Source: Niveispirillum sp048066115
Lineage (GTDB): Bacteria > Pseudomonadota > Alphaproteobacteria > Azospirillales > Azospirillaceae
Direction: 5' to 3'
NCBI RefSeq assembly: GCF_048066115.1
Contig: NZ_JBLTYX010000001.1
Coordinates: forward strand, 744,001 to 808,000
DNA length: 64,000 bases
Shown here: in pieces, positions 44,481 to 53,181 of the stretch
How positions within the stretch are numbered: position 1 is the stretch's first letter
How the letters are laid out: each line of letters starts with the position of its first letter
Notes under the pieces: generated by a model
What the model was told of the DNA's origin: nothing
The model's database searches: none
What the model saw: only the letters and a program-made list of their open reading frames with translations
Position numbers and translations under genes: made by a program

Positions 44481-44805
44481 ACAACGTGAGTGGCGACCGG
44501 CAAACGGGAAAGCGGGCGATGCGGAAAGTTTCAATTCTCCGTCCACTCGGCGGACAGAGAGGGAGGCCTATTCCAGATCGCACAGTTCCACGGCCCGCAT
44601 GCTAAGGGCGGGAGATGTCGGCCCGAAGCAAGGTACAGGGCGGTGACCATGCAGTGGACGGCTTCTAAAAAACTGGAACTTTCATTGGGATGAATGGGAT
44701 GAAAAAGGGATGAATGAGATAAAAACTAAGCAGGATAATCCGGCCCTTTCCGGTTTGGATTGGTGATGCGCTTGAATTACAAGCGGGTATGGCTGAACCC
44801 TGACA
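44481..44805. other. Intergenic stretch with a short tandem motif
   Basis: This stretch without a recognisable gene contains GGGATGAA three times (44687-44694, 44696-44703, 44707-44714) followed by an A-rich run, all on the plus strand. I see no RNA gene. The motif could be a regulator-binding array or simple repeat slippage. Confidence 0.4.
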
Positions 44806-44937
44806 GTGCGCCCCTATGTCAGCAGCCTGCCCTATCGGGTGAAGGCCCTGGGTGACAGTCTGAAGGGTGTGCTGGATCGGGCCGAAGCGAGGGCCGTCAC
44901 GCCGGCCGACCTTGTGGCGGCGCTGAGTTGCCGATAA
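44806..44937 (+). pseudogene. Short orphan frame, possible gene remnant
   Basis: This is a 43-codon frame from a GTG with no clear ribosome site. The peptide (VRPYVSSLPYRVKALGDSL and AVTPADLVAALSCR) has a normal, coding-like composition. A second short frame from an ATG at 44766 (MRLNYKRVWLNPDSAPL) overlaps its start, so the two may be pieces of one frameshifted small gene. I do not recognise the family. Confidence 0.25.
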
Positions 44938-44977
44938 GACGGAGAGCATCATCACCCCGCCTTCCGGACGGAGTTCC

Positions 44978-45772
44978 ATGGACCGCCCCTTGAGCCAAGC
45001 AGGACTGAGCCCGGAGCAGTTGGACCCCACCGCCCCCACCCCGCTCTATCACCAGATCTATCTGGTGCTGCGGGAGAAGATTCGCAGCGGGGAATTCCCG
45101 GCCGACAGCGTGATGCCGGGGGAACAGGAACTGTCGCGCCTGTTCGACGTGTCGCGCATCACGGTGAAGCGGGCGCTGAATGAACTGGCGGCCCATGATC
45201 TGGTCAGCCGCCATCGCGGGCGCGGCACCGTGGTCACCGCGTCCGCTGCGCTGCCGCAGGTCCATGGCAGCTTCGACAATCTGATCGACAGCCTGAAGAC
45301 CCTGGGGCTGGAAACCCAGGTGCAGGTACTGGAACTGTCCGACCTGCCGGCCCCGCCCGCCGTGGCGGCACTGCTGGACCTGGAGCCGGGCGCGCCGGTG
45401 CAACGTGCCGTGCGCCTGCGCAAACTGGCGGGGGAGCCGTTCAGCTATCTGATCCAGTATATGCCGGCCGACATCGCCGCGCGCATCGGGCGCGATGATC
45501 TGGAAAGCGTGCCCATGCTGGTGCTGCTGGAACGCGCCGGTGTCGTCCCGTACGAGGCGGAACAATGGATCACCGCGGTGGCCGCCGAACCGCATATCGC
45601 GGTGGCCCTGGACCTGGGTTCCGGCTCGCCTTTGCTGCGGATCGAGCGGGTGATGCGGGACAAGGCCGGCCGGGCGGTACAGCTGATCCATGCCCATTAC
45701 CGGCCCGACCGGTTCAAATACCATATGCGTTCCAACCGCAAGGGCGCCAGCAACTGGCGCACCGAAGGATAA
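44978..45772 (+). CDS. GntR/UTRA (HutC-type) regulator
   Basis: This 264-residue regulator has a GntR winged helix (about 20-88: PLYHQIYLVLREKIRSGEFPADSVMPGEQELSRLFDVSRITVKRALNELAAHDLV) and then a UTRA ligand domain (about 105-245), ending with HYRPDRFKYHM, typical of the HutC group. CGGAG precedes the ATG. It is 7 bases before the crotonase gene and divergent from the MFS gene, so it probably senses a pathway intermediate and controls both. A second UTRA regulator lies just beyond the crotonase. Confidence 0.92.
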   Translation: MDRPLSQAGLSPEQLDPTAPTPLYHQIYLVLREKIRSGEFPADSVMPGEQELSRLFDVSRITVKRALNELAAHDLVSRHRGRGTVVTASAALPQVHGSFDNLIDSLKTLGLETQVQVLELSDLPAPPAVAALLDLEPGAPVQRAVRLRKLAGEPFSYLIQYMPADIAARIGRDDLESVPMLVLLERAGVVPYEAEQWITAVAAEPHIAVALDLGSGSPLLRIERVMRDKAGRAVQLIHAHYRPDRFKYHMRSNRKGASNWRTEG

Positions 45773-45779
45773 TCCCGAC

Positions 45780-46562
45780 ATGTCCGACAAGGTCATCCTG
45801 CGCCGCGATGCCGACGGTATCGGCCGCCTGATCCTGAACCAGCCCGCCAAGCGCAACGCCCTGTCGCGGGAGATGTGGGAACTGGTGCCCGTGCGTCTGG
45901 CCGAAGCGGCCGCCGATCCCGCCATCCGCGTGCTGGTGGTACAGGGAGAGGGCGGCACCTTCGCCGCCGGGGCCGACATTTCCGAATTCGAGGCGGCCTA
46001 TGCCACCCGCGACAGCACGGCCGCTTATGCCGGGGCCATCGCCGGGGCCATGGATGGCCTGGCCGATTTCGTGAAGCCGACCATCGCCCTGATCCAGGGC
46101 GCCTGTGTCGGCGGCGGGTTGGGCCTGGCGCTTGCCTGCGACCTGCGGTTCGCGGCAAGCGATGCCCGCATGGGCATCACGCCGGGCAAGCTGGGCCTGG
46201 TCTATCCGCTGGGTGACACCAAGCGCCTGGTCCAGGCCGTCGGCCCCAGCCACGCCAAGGACCTGCTGTTCACCGGCCGGCTGCTGGGTGCGGACGAGGC
46301 GCTTGTCATGGGGCTGGTCAACCGGGTGGCGGCACCGGATGCGGTGGAAGCGGCCGCGCTGGCCTATGCCGGCCAGATCACCCAAGCCAGCCAATATTCC
46401 GCCCGCGCCACCAAGCGCATGATCAACCGCGTCCTGGGCGGACAGGTCACCGACACGCCGGAAACGGTGGCGGAATTCCTGGACGCGATCGAAGGCGAGG
46501 ATTTTATCGAGGGGCGCGATGCCTTCCGCCAGAAGCGCCCGGCGAACTTCACCTTCGGATAA
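45780..46562 (+). CDS. Crotonase-superfamily protein lacking the usual hydratase glutamates
   Basis: This 260-residue protein has the crotonase fold landmarks: RNALSREMWEL, the oxyanion-hole segments FAAGADISEF and GACVGGGLGLALACDL, and the C-terminal GRDAFRQKR. In enoyl-CoA hydratases two catalytic glutamates sit in GGGxELA and FGxPEI. Here the matching stretches read GGGLGLA and MGITPGK, with no Glu at either place. Simple hydration is therefore doubtful, and an isomerase, decarboxylase or thioesterase role is possible. Acyl-CoA as substrate is expected from the fold and from the CoA ligase nearby. It follows the GntR gene closely and is convergent with the second GntR. Confidence 0.88.
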   Translation: MSDKVILRRDADGIGRLILNQPAKRNALSREMWELVPVRLAEAAADPAIRVLVVQGEGGTFAAGADISEFEAAYATRDSTAAYAGAIAGAMDGLADFVKPTIALIQGACVGGGLGLALACDLRFAASDARMGITPGKLGLVYPLGDTKRLVQAVGPSHAKDLLFTGRLLGADEALVMGLVNRVAAPDAVEAAALAYAGQITQASQYSARATKRMINRVLGGQVTDTPETVAEFLDAIEGEDFIEGRDAFRQKRPANFTFG

Positions 46563-46564
46563 GG

Positions 46565-47281
46565 CTACTCGCTGCGCTCCCGATTGAAGCTCATCGAATA
46601 GACAAACCGGTCGGCGGGATGGGCGCTCTCGCTGGCCAAGAACAGCTCGCCCTTGGCATCGTGATAGGTACGACGCGTGCGCAAGGCCGCCGTACCCGGC
46701 TCGCACCCCGCCAGGGGGGCCAGGAACGCGTCCAGGATCATGGCCTTGATCTGCTGGTCGATGCGGATCGCGGAAATGCCGAACAGCGCCTCGATCGCGT
46801 CGGCGATGGTGCGGTGGGCCTCGATCTCCGCCCTTGTGGGGGCGCAGTCGCGGCGGATCAGCACGCGGGTGATGCCGACAATGGTGGTGCCATCCCATCG
46901 CTGCCCACGCAGTTCCAGCCAGCCGGCCGGATCCAGCCCCATCCCCAGGACCATGCCGTCGGGCGGCGCCGGCTCATAGGCCAGGATGGTCAGCCGGGCA
47001 TCACGCGCATATTGCAGAAGGTCCTGAAATCCGCCCAGGGGCTGCACGAACAGGGCCGGTTCGGTCGGCGCCGTCACCACCGTACCCGCCCGCCGCCGGC
47101 GCGCCACCAGCCCCGCTTCCGTCAGCAGGCGCAGCGCGTCACGGGCCGTGTGGCGGGAAATGTTGTGGATGGCGCACAGTTCCTGCTCCGTCGGCAGCAG
47201 GTCACCCACCTTGTAGGTGCCGCTGGCGATGGCCGCCCGCAGCAACTGCGCGATCTGCTGATAAAGGGGGGCGGCAGCCAA
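46565..47281 (-). CDS. GntR/UTRA regulator (second)
   Basis: This 238-residue regulator has an N-terminal winged helix (PLYQQIAQLLRAAIASGTYKVGDLLPTEQELCAIHNISRHTARDALRLLTEAGLV, about 5-60) and a UTRA domain to the end (ADRFVYSMSFNRE). No ATG or GTG is available in frame; the best start is TTG at 47281, with AGGGAA about 9 bases upstream. The unusual start may keep its level low. It is divergent from the PrpD-CoA ligase-amidase operon and probably represses it through the palindromes in the gap. Confidence 0.88.
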   Translation of the reverse strand: MAAAPLYQQIAQLLRAAIASGTYKVGDLLPTEQELCAIHNISRHTARDALRLLTEAGLVARRRRAGTVVTAPTEPALFVQPLGGFQDLLQYARDARLTILAYEPAPPDGMVLGMGLDPAGWLELRGQRWDGTTIVGITRVLIRRDCAPTRAEIEAHRTIADAIEALFGISAIRIDQQIKAMILDAFLAPLAGCEPGTAALRTRRTYHDAKGELFLASESAHPADRFVYSMSFNRERSE

Positions 47282-47365
47282 GGCGCATTTCCCTGATCGA
47301 CTGGTCGTTCAACGATCAAGGCCATGCGCCAACCATGCCGTCAACCACCTGTATCCCCCGCGACA

Positions 47366-47376
47366 CCACCTGGTGG
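47366..47376. promoter_or_regulatory. CCACC-T-GGTGG palindrome, copy 1
   Basis: This eleven-base palindrome lies between the second GntR gene and the first PrpD gene. A near-identical CCACGTGGTGG followed by GAT is at 52966-52976 upstream of a TonB receptor gene, which suggests a shared regulator. Confidence 0.4.
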
Positions 47377-47433
47377 ATGGCCGCACCGAAAGTCGTCCCG
47401 CCGCGGCCTGGGCAGCGTGATAGATGCAATTAT

Positions 47434-47443
47434 GTCCGGACAA
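47434..47443. promoter_or_regulatory. GTCCGGACAA motif, copy 1
   Basis: GTCCGGAC is an eight-base palindrome, 12 bases before the first PrpD start, overlapping where RNA polymerase or the ribosome would sit. The same GTCCGGACAA is at 52981-52990. Similar TTGTCCGGACAA-like sites are plausible for GntR-type regulators. Confidence 0.45.
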
Positions 47444-47453
47444 AAGGGACGCC

Positions 47454-48824
47454 ATGACGCTGATCGCCCATTTCGCCGACCATCTTTGCCGCCCGGTACC
47501 GACCGTGATGCGGCGCCGCGCCGCCCTGCACCTGCTTGACTGGGCGGGCTGCGCGGTGATCGGGGCGACGGCACCCGTCGCCGGTGCGCTGGCCGGCGTT
47601 TTCCTGGATGACCGGGGCGGGCCTTGCACCCTTGTCGGCAGGGCGGGCGGTGCCGGGGCGGAGGCGGCGGCGCGCTATAATGGCGTGCTGGGCAACATCT
47701 ATGAGATGGACGACGTCGACAAGCGCGCCCGGCTGCATCCCGGTCCCGTCATCATCCCCGCCGCCCTGGCCCTGGCGCAGGAGACGGGGGCCGATTCAAC
47801 CCGGCTGCTGGACGCCATCACCCGCGGGTACGAGGCGGCGATCCGCCTGGGCCGGGCGCTGGGCGACGGGCATTACCGTTACTGGCATCCCACGGCCAGT
47901 GCCGGCACGGTGGGGGCGGCAGCGGCCTGCGCCGACATCCTGTGCCTGGATCGCCACGGCATGGCCCAGGCCATGGCGCTGGCCGCCACCCGGACCGGCG
48001 GCCTGTGGGAAACCCGCAACGATCCGCAATCCAACGCCAAGCAGATCCACAATGCCCAGGCGGCCGGCGACGGGCTGCTGGCAGCCCGTATGGCCGCCGC
48101 CGGCCTGCGGGGTCCCGGCCGCATTCTGGAGGGAACGGAAGGGCTGTTCGCCGCCACCGCGGCCCCCGGTGCCGATCCCGGTGCCCTGCTGGCGGGTACC
48201 AGCCCGGCCGGATGGTGCATCGCCGATGTCAGCCTGAAACCCTGGCCCGCCTGCCGCCATGCCCATCCGGTCATCGATGCGGCCCTGGCCCTGCTGGCCA
48301 AGGCGGGTCGCGACCGGCTGGAAGCGCATGCGGTGGCGGGCATCGCCATCCAGACCTATGGCGATGCGCTGCGCTTCTGCGACCGCCCGACCCCGCGCAG
48401 CGTGATCGAGGCGAAATTCTCCCTTCAGCATGCCGTGGCCGTGACCCTGCTGGGCGGGCCGCCGCCGCTGGCCGCCTTCGATCCGGACATGATCACCGAT
48501 CCGTTCGTCGCCACGCTGCGGTCGCGGGTGAAGGTCACGGTTGGCGAACCTTATGCCCGGGCCTATCCGAACCATTTCGGGGCCCGGCTGGTCGTCAACC
48601 TGACCAATGGCGATCTGCTGGTCCATGAGCAGCCGGACGCCCTGGGCGATCCGGAGAACCCGCTGTCCATCGACCGTGCCATCGACAAGGCGCGCAATCT
48701 GATGCAGGCCGCGGGCATGGAGGCGACGGCCATCGGCATCCTGATCACGGAATGCCTGGAACTGGCCGAAGGCCGCCCCCTGCCGACCGGATGGCCGGTC
48801 CATGTGGAAAGGGGTGAGGCGTGA
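47454..48824 (+). CDS. MmgE/PrpD family protein (first of a tandem pair)
   Basis: This 456-residue protein belongs to the family of 2-methylcitrate dehydratase, cis-aconitate decarboxylase and iminodisuccinate epimerase. Likely active-site residues are kept: a histidine in RLHPGP (H95), H145 in WHPTASAGTVGAA, a lysine in NAKQIHNAQAAGDG, and a histidine in SLKPWPACRHAHP. The ATG at 47454 follows AAAAGGGA. Its stop overlaps the GTG start of a second family member. No PrpB or PrpC homologue is nearby, so the methylcitrate cycle is unlikely. The real substrate is probably a polar dicarboxylate or its derivative. Confidence 0.88.
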   Translation: MTLIAHFADHLCRPVPTVMRRRAALHLLDWAGCAVIGATAPVAGALAGVFLDDRGGPCTLVGRAGGAGAEAAARYNGVLGNIYEMDDVDKRARLHPGPVIIPAALALAQETGADSTRLLDAITRGYEAAIRLGRALGDGHYRYWHPTASAGTVGAAAACADILCLDRHGMAQAMALAATRTGGLWETRNDPQSNAKQIHNAQAAGDGLLAARMAAAGLRGPGRILEGTEGLFAATAAPGADPGALLAGTSPAGWCIADVSLKPWPACRHAHPVIDAALALLAKAGRDRLEAHAVAGIAIQTYGDALRFCDRPTPRSVIEAKFSLQHAVAVTLLGGPPPLAAFDPDMITDPFVATLRSRVKVTVGEPYARAYPNHFGARLVVNLTNGDLLVHEQPDALGDPENPLSIDRAIDKARNLMQAAGMEATAIGILITECLELAEGRPLPTGWPVHVERGEA

Positions 48825-50191
48825 GTGCATCTGAGGTTCTGGCGCGGCACGCGCTGTCGGTGGAATGGGCGGCCCTGCCGGCGGGGGCGCAGGATGCGGT
48901 CCGCATCTTCCTGCTGGATACGCTGGGGGTCGGCATCGCCGGCGCCAGGGCGCCGTTCGCGGCCCAGATCGGGGCCGTGACCCAGGGCTGGGGCAATGGC
49001 GGGCCGGCACCCGTGCTGGGCCGCGCCGCCATCCTGTCGGCCCCGCAGGCGGCCTTCATCAACGCCTACCAGATCCATGCCCAGGAGTTCGACTGCGTGC
49101 ATGAGCCGGCGGTGGTGCATCCGCTGGCCACGGTGCTGGCGGCCCTGATGGCCGATACCGCGCGCCAGCCGCTGCCCGTCACCGGTGCGGAATTCGGCGC
49201 CGCCATGGCCGCCGGCGTCGATATCGCCGCCACACTTGGGGTGGCGGCCAAAACCGGGGTGAAATTCTTCCGCCCGGCCACGGCCGGCATCTTCGGCTGC
49301 GTCGCCGCCATGGCGCGGCTGCGCCGGCTGGATGTGGCGACAACGCAAAGCGCCTTCGGCCATGCCCTGGCCTTTGCGTCTGGCACCATGCAGGCGCATG
49401 TGGAGGGCAAGCCCGGTCTGCCCATCCAGGTGGCCCATGCGGCGCAGGCCAGCCTGATGGCCATTGATCTGGCCCTGGCCGGCGTTCCCGGCACCATCGG
49501 CAGCATTGATGGTCCCTTCGGCTATCTCACGATGTTCGAAACCGAGAGCGACCTCACGCCCCTGTTGCCCATGCTGGGCAAGGACTGGCGGATCGCCGAG
49601 GTCAGCCACAAGCCCTTCCCCACCGGCCGTGCCGCCCATGGCGCCATCGTGGCGCTGCAGAGCCTGATGCGCGACCATGGCGTCACCGCAGCCAATCTGG
49701 AAAGCCTGACCTATACCGCCCCGCCCCTGATCCACCGGCTGGTGGGACGCCCCCTGCCCGTCTACCCGGCGGCGCTGACGGCCAATTACGCCCGGCTGTG
49801 CTTCGCCTGGCTGGGGGCGGTGGTGCTGACGCGCGGTACGGTAGGGCTGGCGGATTTCGTGCCCGGCCGCCTGTCCGACCCGGCGTTGCACGCGCTGGGA
49901 TCGCGCATCCGTGTCGTCGCGGATGCCAATCCCGACCCGGCGGCCTTCACCCCGGCCCTGGCGGAAGCGGTGCTGACCGATGGTCGCATGGTGCAGGCCC
50001 GCATCGACAGCCAGTTGGGCAGCCCGACGACACCGCTCAGCCGCGAACAGCATCTGCGCAAGTTCCGCGCCTGTCTGGAATTCGCCGGCGCCACAGACCT
50101 TGCCGATCCGCTGATCGACGCCATCGACAGGCTTGAACACCAGACCGACATGGCCCGCCTGCTGCGCAGTGCCGCCGGCCTGCCGGATTGA
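48821..50191 (+). CDS. MmgE/PrpD family protein (second), altered active site
   Basis: This 456-residue paralogue has a GTG start that overlaps the previous stop (GTGA). It keeps the family histidines in VVHPLATVL and KPFPTGRAAHG. Where the first protein reads WHPTASAG, this one reads FFRPATAGIFG, so arginine (R151) replaces the conserved histidine. Sequence similarity to the first copy is low although the lengths are equal. It may catalyse a different step or form a heteromer with the first protein. The function is not known. Confidence 0.85.
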   Translation: MSASEVLARHALSVEWAALPAGAQDAVRIFLLDTLGVGIAGARAPFAAQIGAVTQGWGNGGPAPVLGRAAILSAPQAAFINAYQIHAQEFDCVHEPAVVHPLATVLAALMADTARQPLPVTGAEFGAAMAAGVDIAATLGVAAKTGVKFFRPATAGIFGCVAAMARLRRLDVATTQSAFGHALAFASGTMQAHVEGKPGLPIQVAHAAQASLMAIDLALAGVPGTIGSIDGPFGYLTMFETESDLTPLLPMLGKDWRIAEVSHKPFPTGRAAHGAIVALQSLMRDHGVTAANLESLTYTAPPLIHRLVGRPLPVYPAALTANYARLCFAWLGAVVLTRGTVGLADFVPGRLSDPALHALGSRIRVVADANPDPAAFTPALAEAVLTDGRMVQARIDSQLGSPTTPLSREQHLRKFRACLEFAGATDLADPLIDAIDRLEHQTDMARLLRSAAGLPD

Positions 50192-50213
50192 AGAAAACGG
50201 GAGACGGGTACCC

Positions 50214-51617
50214 ATGGACGGGCACAGGACCTATTTCAACGCCGTGGACTGGGATGCCTTGCAGAAGGATCATCCCATCGGTGCGGATTTCGTGCGCTTC
50301 GCCACGAAGACCAGCCGGGATGAGCTGACGGCGCATCAGAACCGTCTGTTCATGCGCTGCGTGGCCCGCGCCTGGGCGACCCCCTTTTATCAGCGCCTGT
50401 GGGGCAAGGCCGGGATCGAGAAAGGCGATATCCGCTCCATCGCCGACCTGCCCCGCCTGCCGATGTTCGACAAGGCGGACATCATGGCCAGCCTGGAAAT
50501 CGCCCCGCCCTTCGGCGATTTCTCCGCCTTTTCCAGCTATCCGCCCGGCGAGCGCCCGCCCGTGGTCTTCCACACCACCAGCGGCACCACCGGCAAGCCC
50601 CAGGTACTGCTGTTCGGTGCCAAGGGGCGCGAGGCGCAGAACCTGCTGCTGGGCCGGCTCTACCGGTTCCAGGGCATGCGGCCCGACGACGTGGTCCATT
50701 CCGTCTATGGCCACGGCATGATCAATGGCGGCCATTATGTGCGCGAGAGCGTGCTGCACTGGACCTCGTCGGTCTTCATGTCGGCCGGCACCGGCGTGGA
50801 AACCCGATCCGCCCAGCAGGTGCAGTTGATGAAGGAATTTGGGGCGACGGTGATCGTCGGCTTCTCCGACTACATCAAGAAACTGGCGGAGGTGGCGCGC
50901 GAACAGGGCATCGACCCCGTCCGCGACCTGAATATCCGCATGATCTCCGGCCATCTGGGCAAGGAGGACAAGGATAGCCTGTCCCGCGCCTGGGGCGGGG
51001 CGGAGTGCTTCGACTGGTACGGCGTGGGCGACACCGGCTGCATCGCCGGCGAGGGACCGGACCGTGACGGTCTCTATGTCATGGAGGACGCGCAATATCT
51101 GGAGGTGTGCGATATCGACACCGGTGCCGCCGTGCCCGACGGGGCGCTGGGCGACATGGTCGTCACCTGCCTCTACAAGGATGATGTCCACCCCATCATC
51201 CGCTTCAACACCCATGACGTGACCCAGGTCCGCGCCGGCCGATCCTCCATCGATGTGGAGTTCAAGCGGATCGAGGGCTTCCTGGGCCGGTCGGACAATA
51301 TGGTGAAGATCCGCGGCATCAATATCTTCCCCCAGGCCATCGGCCCCATGCTGAACGGCGTGGCGGGGATCACCGGCGAATATATCTGCAAGGCGGTGCG
51401 CGACGGGGCCGGCCGGGACGAGTTCGTGGTGGTCGCCGAAACCAGCGCCAGCGGCGATGACCGCCAGGACGTGGCCGAACGCAGCCGCGCCGTGCTGAAA
51501 CAGAAGATCGGGATCGAGGTGGCGGTGGAACTGGTCGACCACCGCGCCACCGCATCCCTGACCCAGATCGATGTCCGCCAGAAGCCTATCCGCCTGATCG
51601 ACGAGCGGTTCAAATGA
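50214..51617 (+). CDS. PaaK-like AMP-forming CoA ligase
   Basis: This 467-residue adenylate-forming enzyme of the phenylacetate-CoA ligase group has the P-loop TTSGTTGKPQ (121-130), DWYGVGDTG as the aromatic/acid motif region, IIRFNTHDV and a C-terminal GRSDNMVKIRGINIFP. These convert an acid to its CoA ester with ATP. GGGAGA precedes the ATG at 50214. Its stop overlaps the amidase start by four bases, which suggests that an amide is first hydrolysed and then activated. The acid could be aromatic or aliphatic. Confidence 0.9.
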   Translation: MDGHRTYFNAVDWDALQKDHPIGADFVRFATKTSRDELTAHQNRLFMRCVARAWATPFYQRLWGKAGIEKGDIRSIADLPRLPMFDKADIMASLEIAPPFGDFSAFSSYPPGERPPVVFHTTSGTTGKPQVLLFGAKGREAQNLLLGRLYRFQGMRPDDVVHSVYGHGMINGGHYVRESVLHWTSSVFMSAGTGVETRSAQQVQLMKEFGATVIVGFSDYIKKLAEVAREQGIDPVRDLNIRMISGHLGKEDKDSLSRAWGGAECFDWYGVGDTGCIAGEGPDRDGLYVMEDAQYLEVCDIDTGAAVPDGALGDMVVTCLYKDDVHPIIRFNTHDVTQVRAGRSSIDVEFKRIEGFLGRSDNMVKIRGINIFPQAIGPMLNGVAGITGEYICKAVRDGAGRDEFVVVAETSASGDDRQDVAERSRAVLKQKIGIEVAVELVDHRATASLTQIDVRQKPIRLIDERFK

Positions 51618-52924
51618 CCGACGCGCGCCAGCAGCACCCGGTCATCGCCGCCGGGGTGGCTGGCTTGGCCGGCCTGTACCGGCGGGGTGACAGCGATCCC
51701 CTGGCCGTGACGCGGTTCTATCTGGACCGTATCGCGGCGCTGGATGGCACGGTCGGGGCCTATAATCAGGTGCTGGCGGAACAGGCTATGGTCGATGCCT
51801 CCGCCTCCGCTGCCCGCCGGCGGGCCGGCAAGCCGTTGTCGGAAATCGACGGCGCCCCCATCGCGGTGAAGGCCAATATCGCCGTCGCCGGGGCCTTCTG
51901 GCACGCCGGTATCGGCGCCTATCGCACTCGTATCGCCCAGCAGGATGCCGATTGCGTGGCCCGGCTGCGGGCGGCGGGTGCGGTGATCCTGGGTGTGGCC
52001 AACATGCATGAGGGCGCCCTGGGTGCGACCACCGACAATGTCTGGTTCGGGCGCACGCAGAATCCATTGCGCGACGGCTATACGGCCGGCGGGTCCAGCG
52101 GCGGGTCGGCCGCCGCCGTGGCCGCCGGGCTGGCGGCGGCGGCGCTGGGGTCGGACACGATGGGATCGGTGCGCATCCCCAGCGCCTATTGCGGGCTGGC
52201 CGGATACAAGCCTGCCCGTCATGTCATCAGCCTGGACGGGGTCATTCCGCTATCGACCAGTCTGGACCATGTCGGCGTTCATGGCTGGACCGTCATCGAC
52301 TGCGCCCTGATTGCCGCCCATGCCGGTGCCGGCGCCGCAACCTCGCCCAGCCTGCAAGGGCTGCGGCTGGCCGTACCCAACTGGCGGGCCCGTGTGGAGG
52401 CTCCCGATTTCATCTGGAAGGCACGCGATGAGGCCGCGACCTTGCTGCTGCTGGCCGGCATGCAGCGGGTGAGCGCCGATCTGGACGCTTACCAGTCCGG
52501 CCAGGCCCGCCGCCTGGGCCTGCTGGTGTCGGAGGTGGAGGGGCTGAATGCCCATGAGGCACAGTTGGCGCGCAGCGAGGATGGGTTCTCCCCCGAATTC
52601 CTGGGCCTGCTGCGTTGGGGCGGACGGCAGCCGGCCACAAGGATAGCGGCCGCCTATCAGGGGCTGGACGCGATCCGGTGCGCCGGCATGGCCTGGCTGG
52701 AACAGGTCGATGCCGTGCTGCTGCCCACCGCCCCGCAAACCGCCTTTCCCTTCGGCCAGCCGGTACCCGCCAACCAGGCGGATTTCACCGCCCTGGCCGA
52801 TTTCATCGGCTGTCCCGCCGTCGCCGTGCCCTTCGGCCGGTCACCGGACGGCCTGCCACTGTCGGTGCAGGTGATCGGGAAAGACCCGTCCATCGTGCTG
52901 GGCGTGGCGGCTTCCCTGGGCTGA
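51614..52924 (+). CDS. Amidase-signature hydrolase
   Basis: This 436-residue amidase-signature enzyme has the Ser-cisSer-Lys triad: K86 in IAVKAN, S162 in GGSSGGS and nucleophile S185 in DTMGSVRIPS (the usual Gly before GS is Met). The following GLAGYKP is also typical. It hydrolyses carboxamides to acid and ammonia; members include indoleacetamide hydrolase and aryl amidases. It is the last gene of the PrpD-PrpD-CoA ligase-amidase operon with a four-base overlap to the ligase gene. No signal peptide is seen. Confidence 0.9.
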   Translation: MTDARQQHPVIAAGVAGLAGLYRRGDSDPLAVTRFYLDRIAALDGTVGAYNQVLAEQAMVDASASAARRRAGKPLSEIDGAPIAVKANIAVAGAFWHAGIGAYRTRIAQQDADCVARLRAAGAVILGVANMHEGALGATTDNVWFGRTQNPLRDGYTAGGSSGGSAAAVAAGLAAAALGSDTMGSVRIPSAYCGLAGYKPARHVISLDGVIPLSTSLDHVGVHGWTVIDCALIAAHAGAGAATSPSLQGLRLAVPNWRARVEAPDFIWKARDEAATLLLLAGMQRVSADLDAYQSGQARRLGLLVSEVEGLNAHEAQLARSEDGFSPEFLGLLRWGGRQPATRIAAAYQGLDAIRCAGMAWLEQVDAVLLPTAPQTAFPFGQPVPANQADFTALADFIGCPAVAVPFGRSPDGLPLSVQVIGKDPSIVLGVAASLG

Positions 52925-52965
52925 GCCATGCATGGCAGGCAGCCCCCGAAAGGCTGCGCGCCTGA

Positions 52966-52990
52966 CCACGTGGTGGATAAGTCCGGACAA
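52966..52990. promoter_or_regulatory. Composite operator candidate, copy 2
   Basis: CCACGTGGTGGAT (52966-52978) and GTCCGGACAA (52981-52990) stand almost adjacent upstream of the TonB receptor gene. Both parts recur in the gap before the first PrpD gene at 47366 and 47434. An AT-rich stretch follows at about 53020-53045, probably the promoter of the receptor gene. Confidence 0.45.
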
Positions 52991-53181
52991 TATCTTGAGC
53001 GGTTTGCAACCAGAACCCATCATCGAATTAACTAAAAATATCCAGAACTCCGACAGGCATGTGAAGCAATGAAACCGTGTGGAATGAGAAATTCCCCGCG
53101 CCGGCGGAGCTGTGGACATGACACGCGAAAATCAAGCCGCGTGAAATCACCGTGGGATACTTTTTGAACTGGGAGACGATA

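Noticed and set aside
47454..50191. Propionate (2-methylcitrate) catabolism operon
   Set aside because: PrpD-family proteins are present but there is no PrpB, PrpC or AcnD, and the neighbours are an amidase and a PaaK-like ligase.
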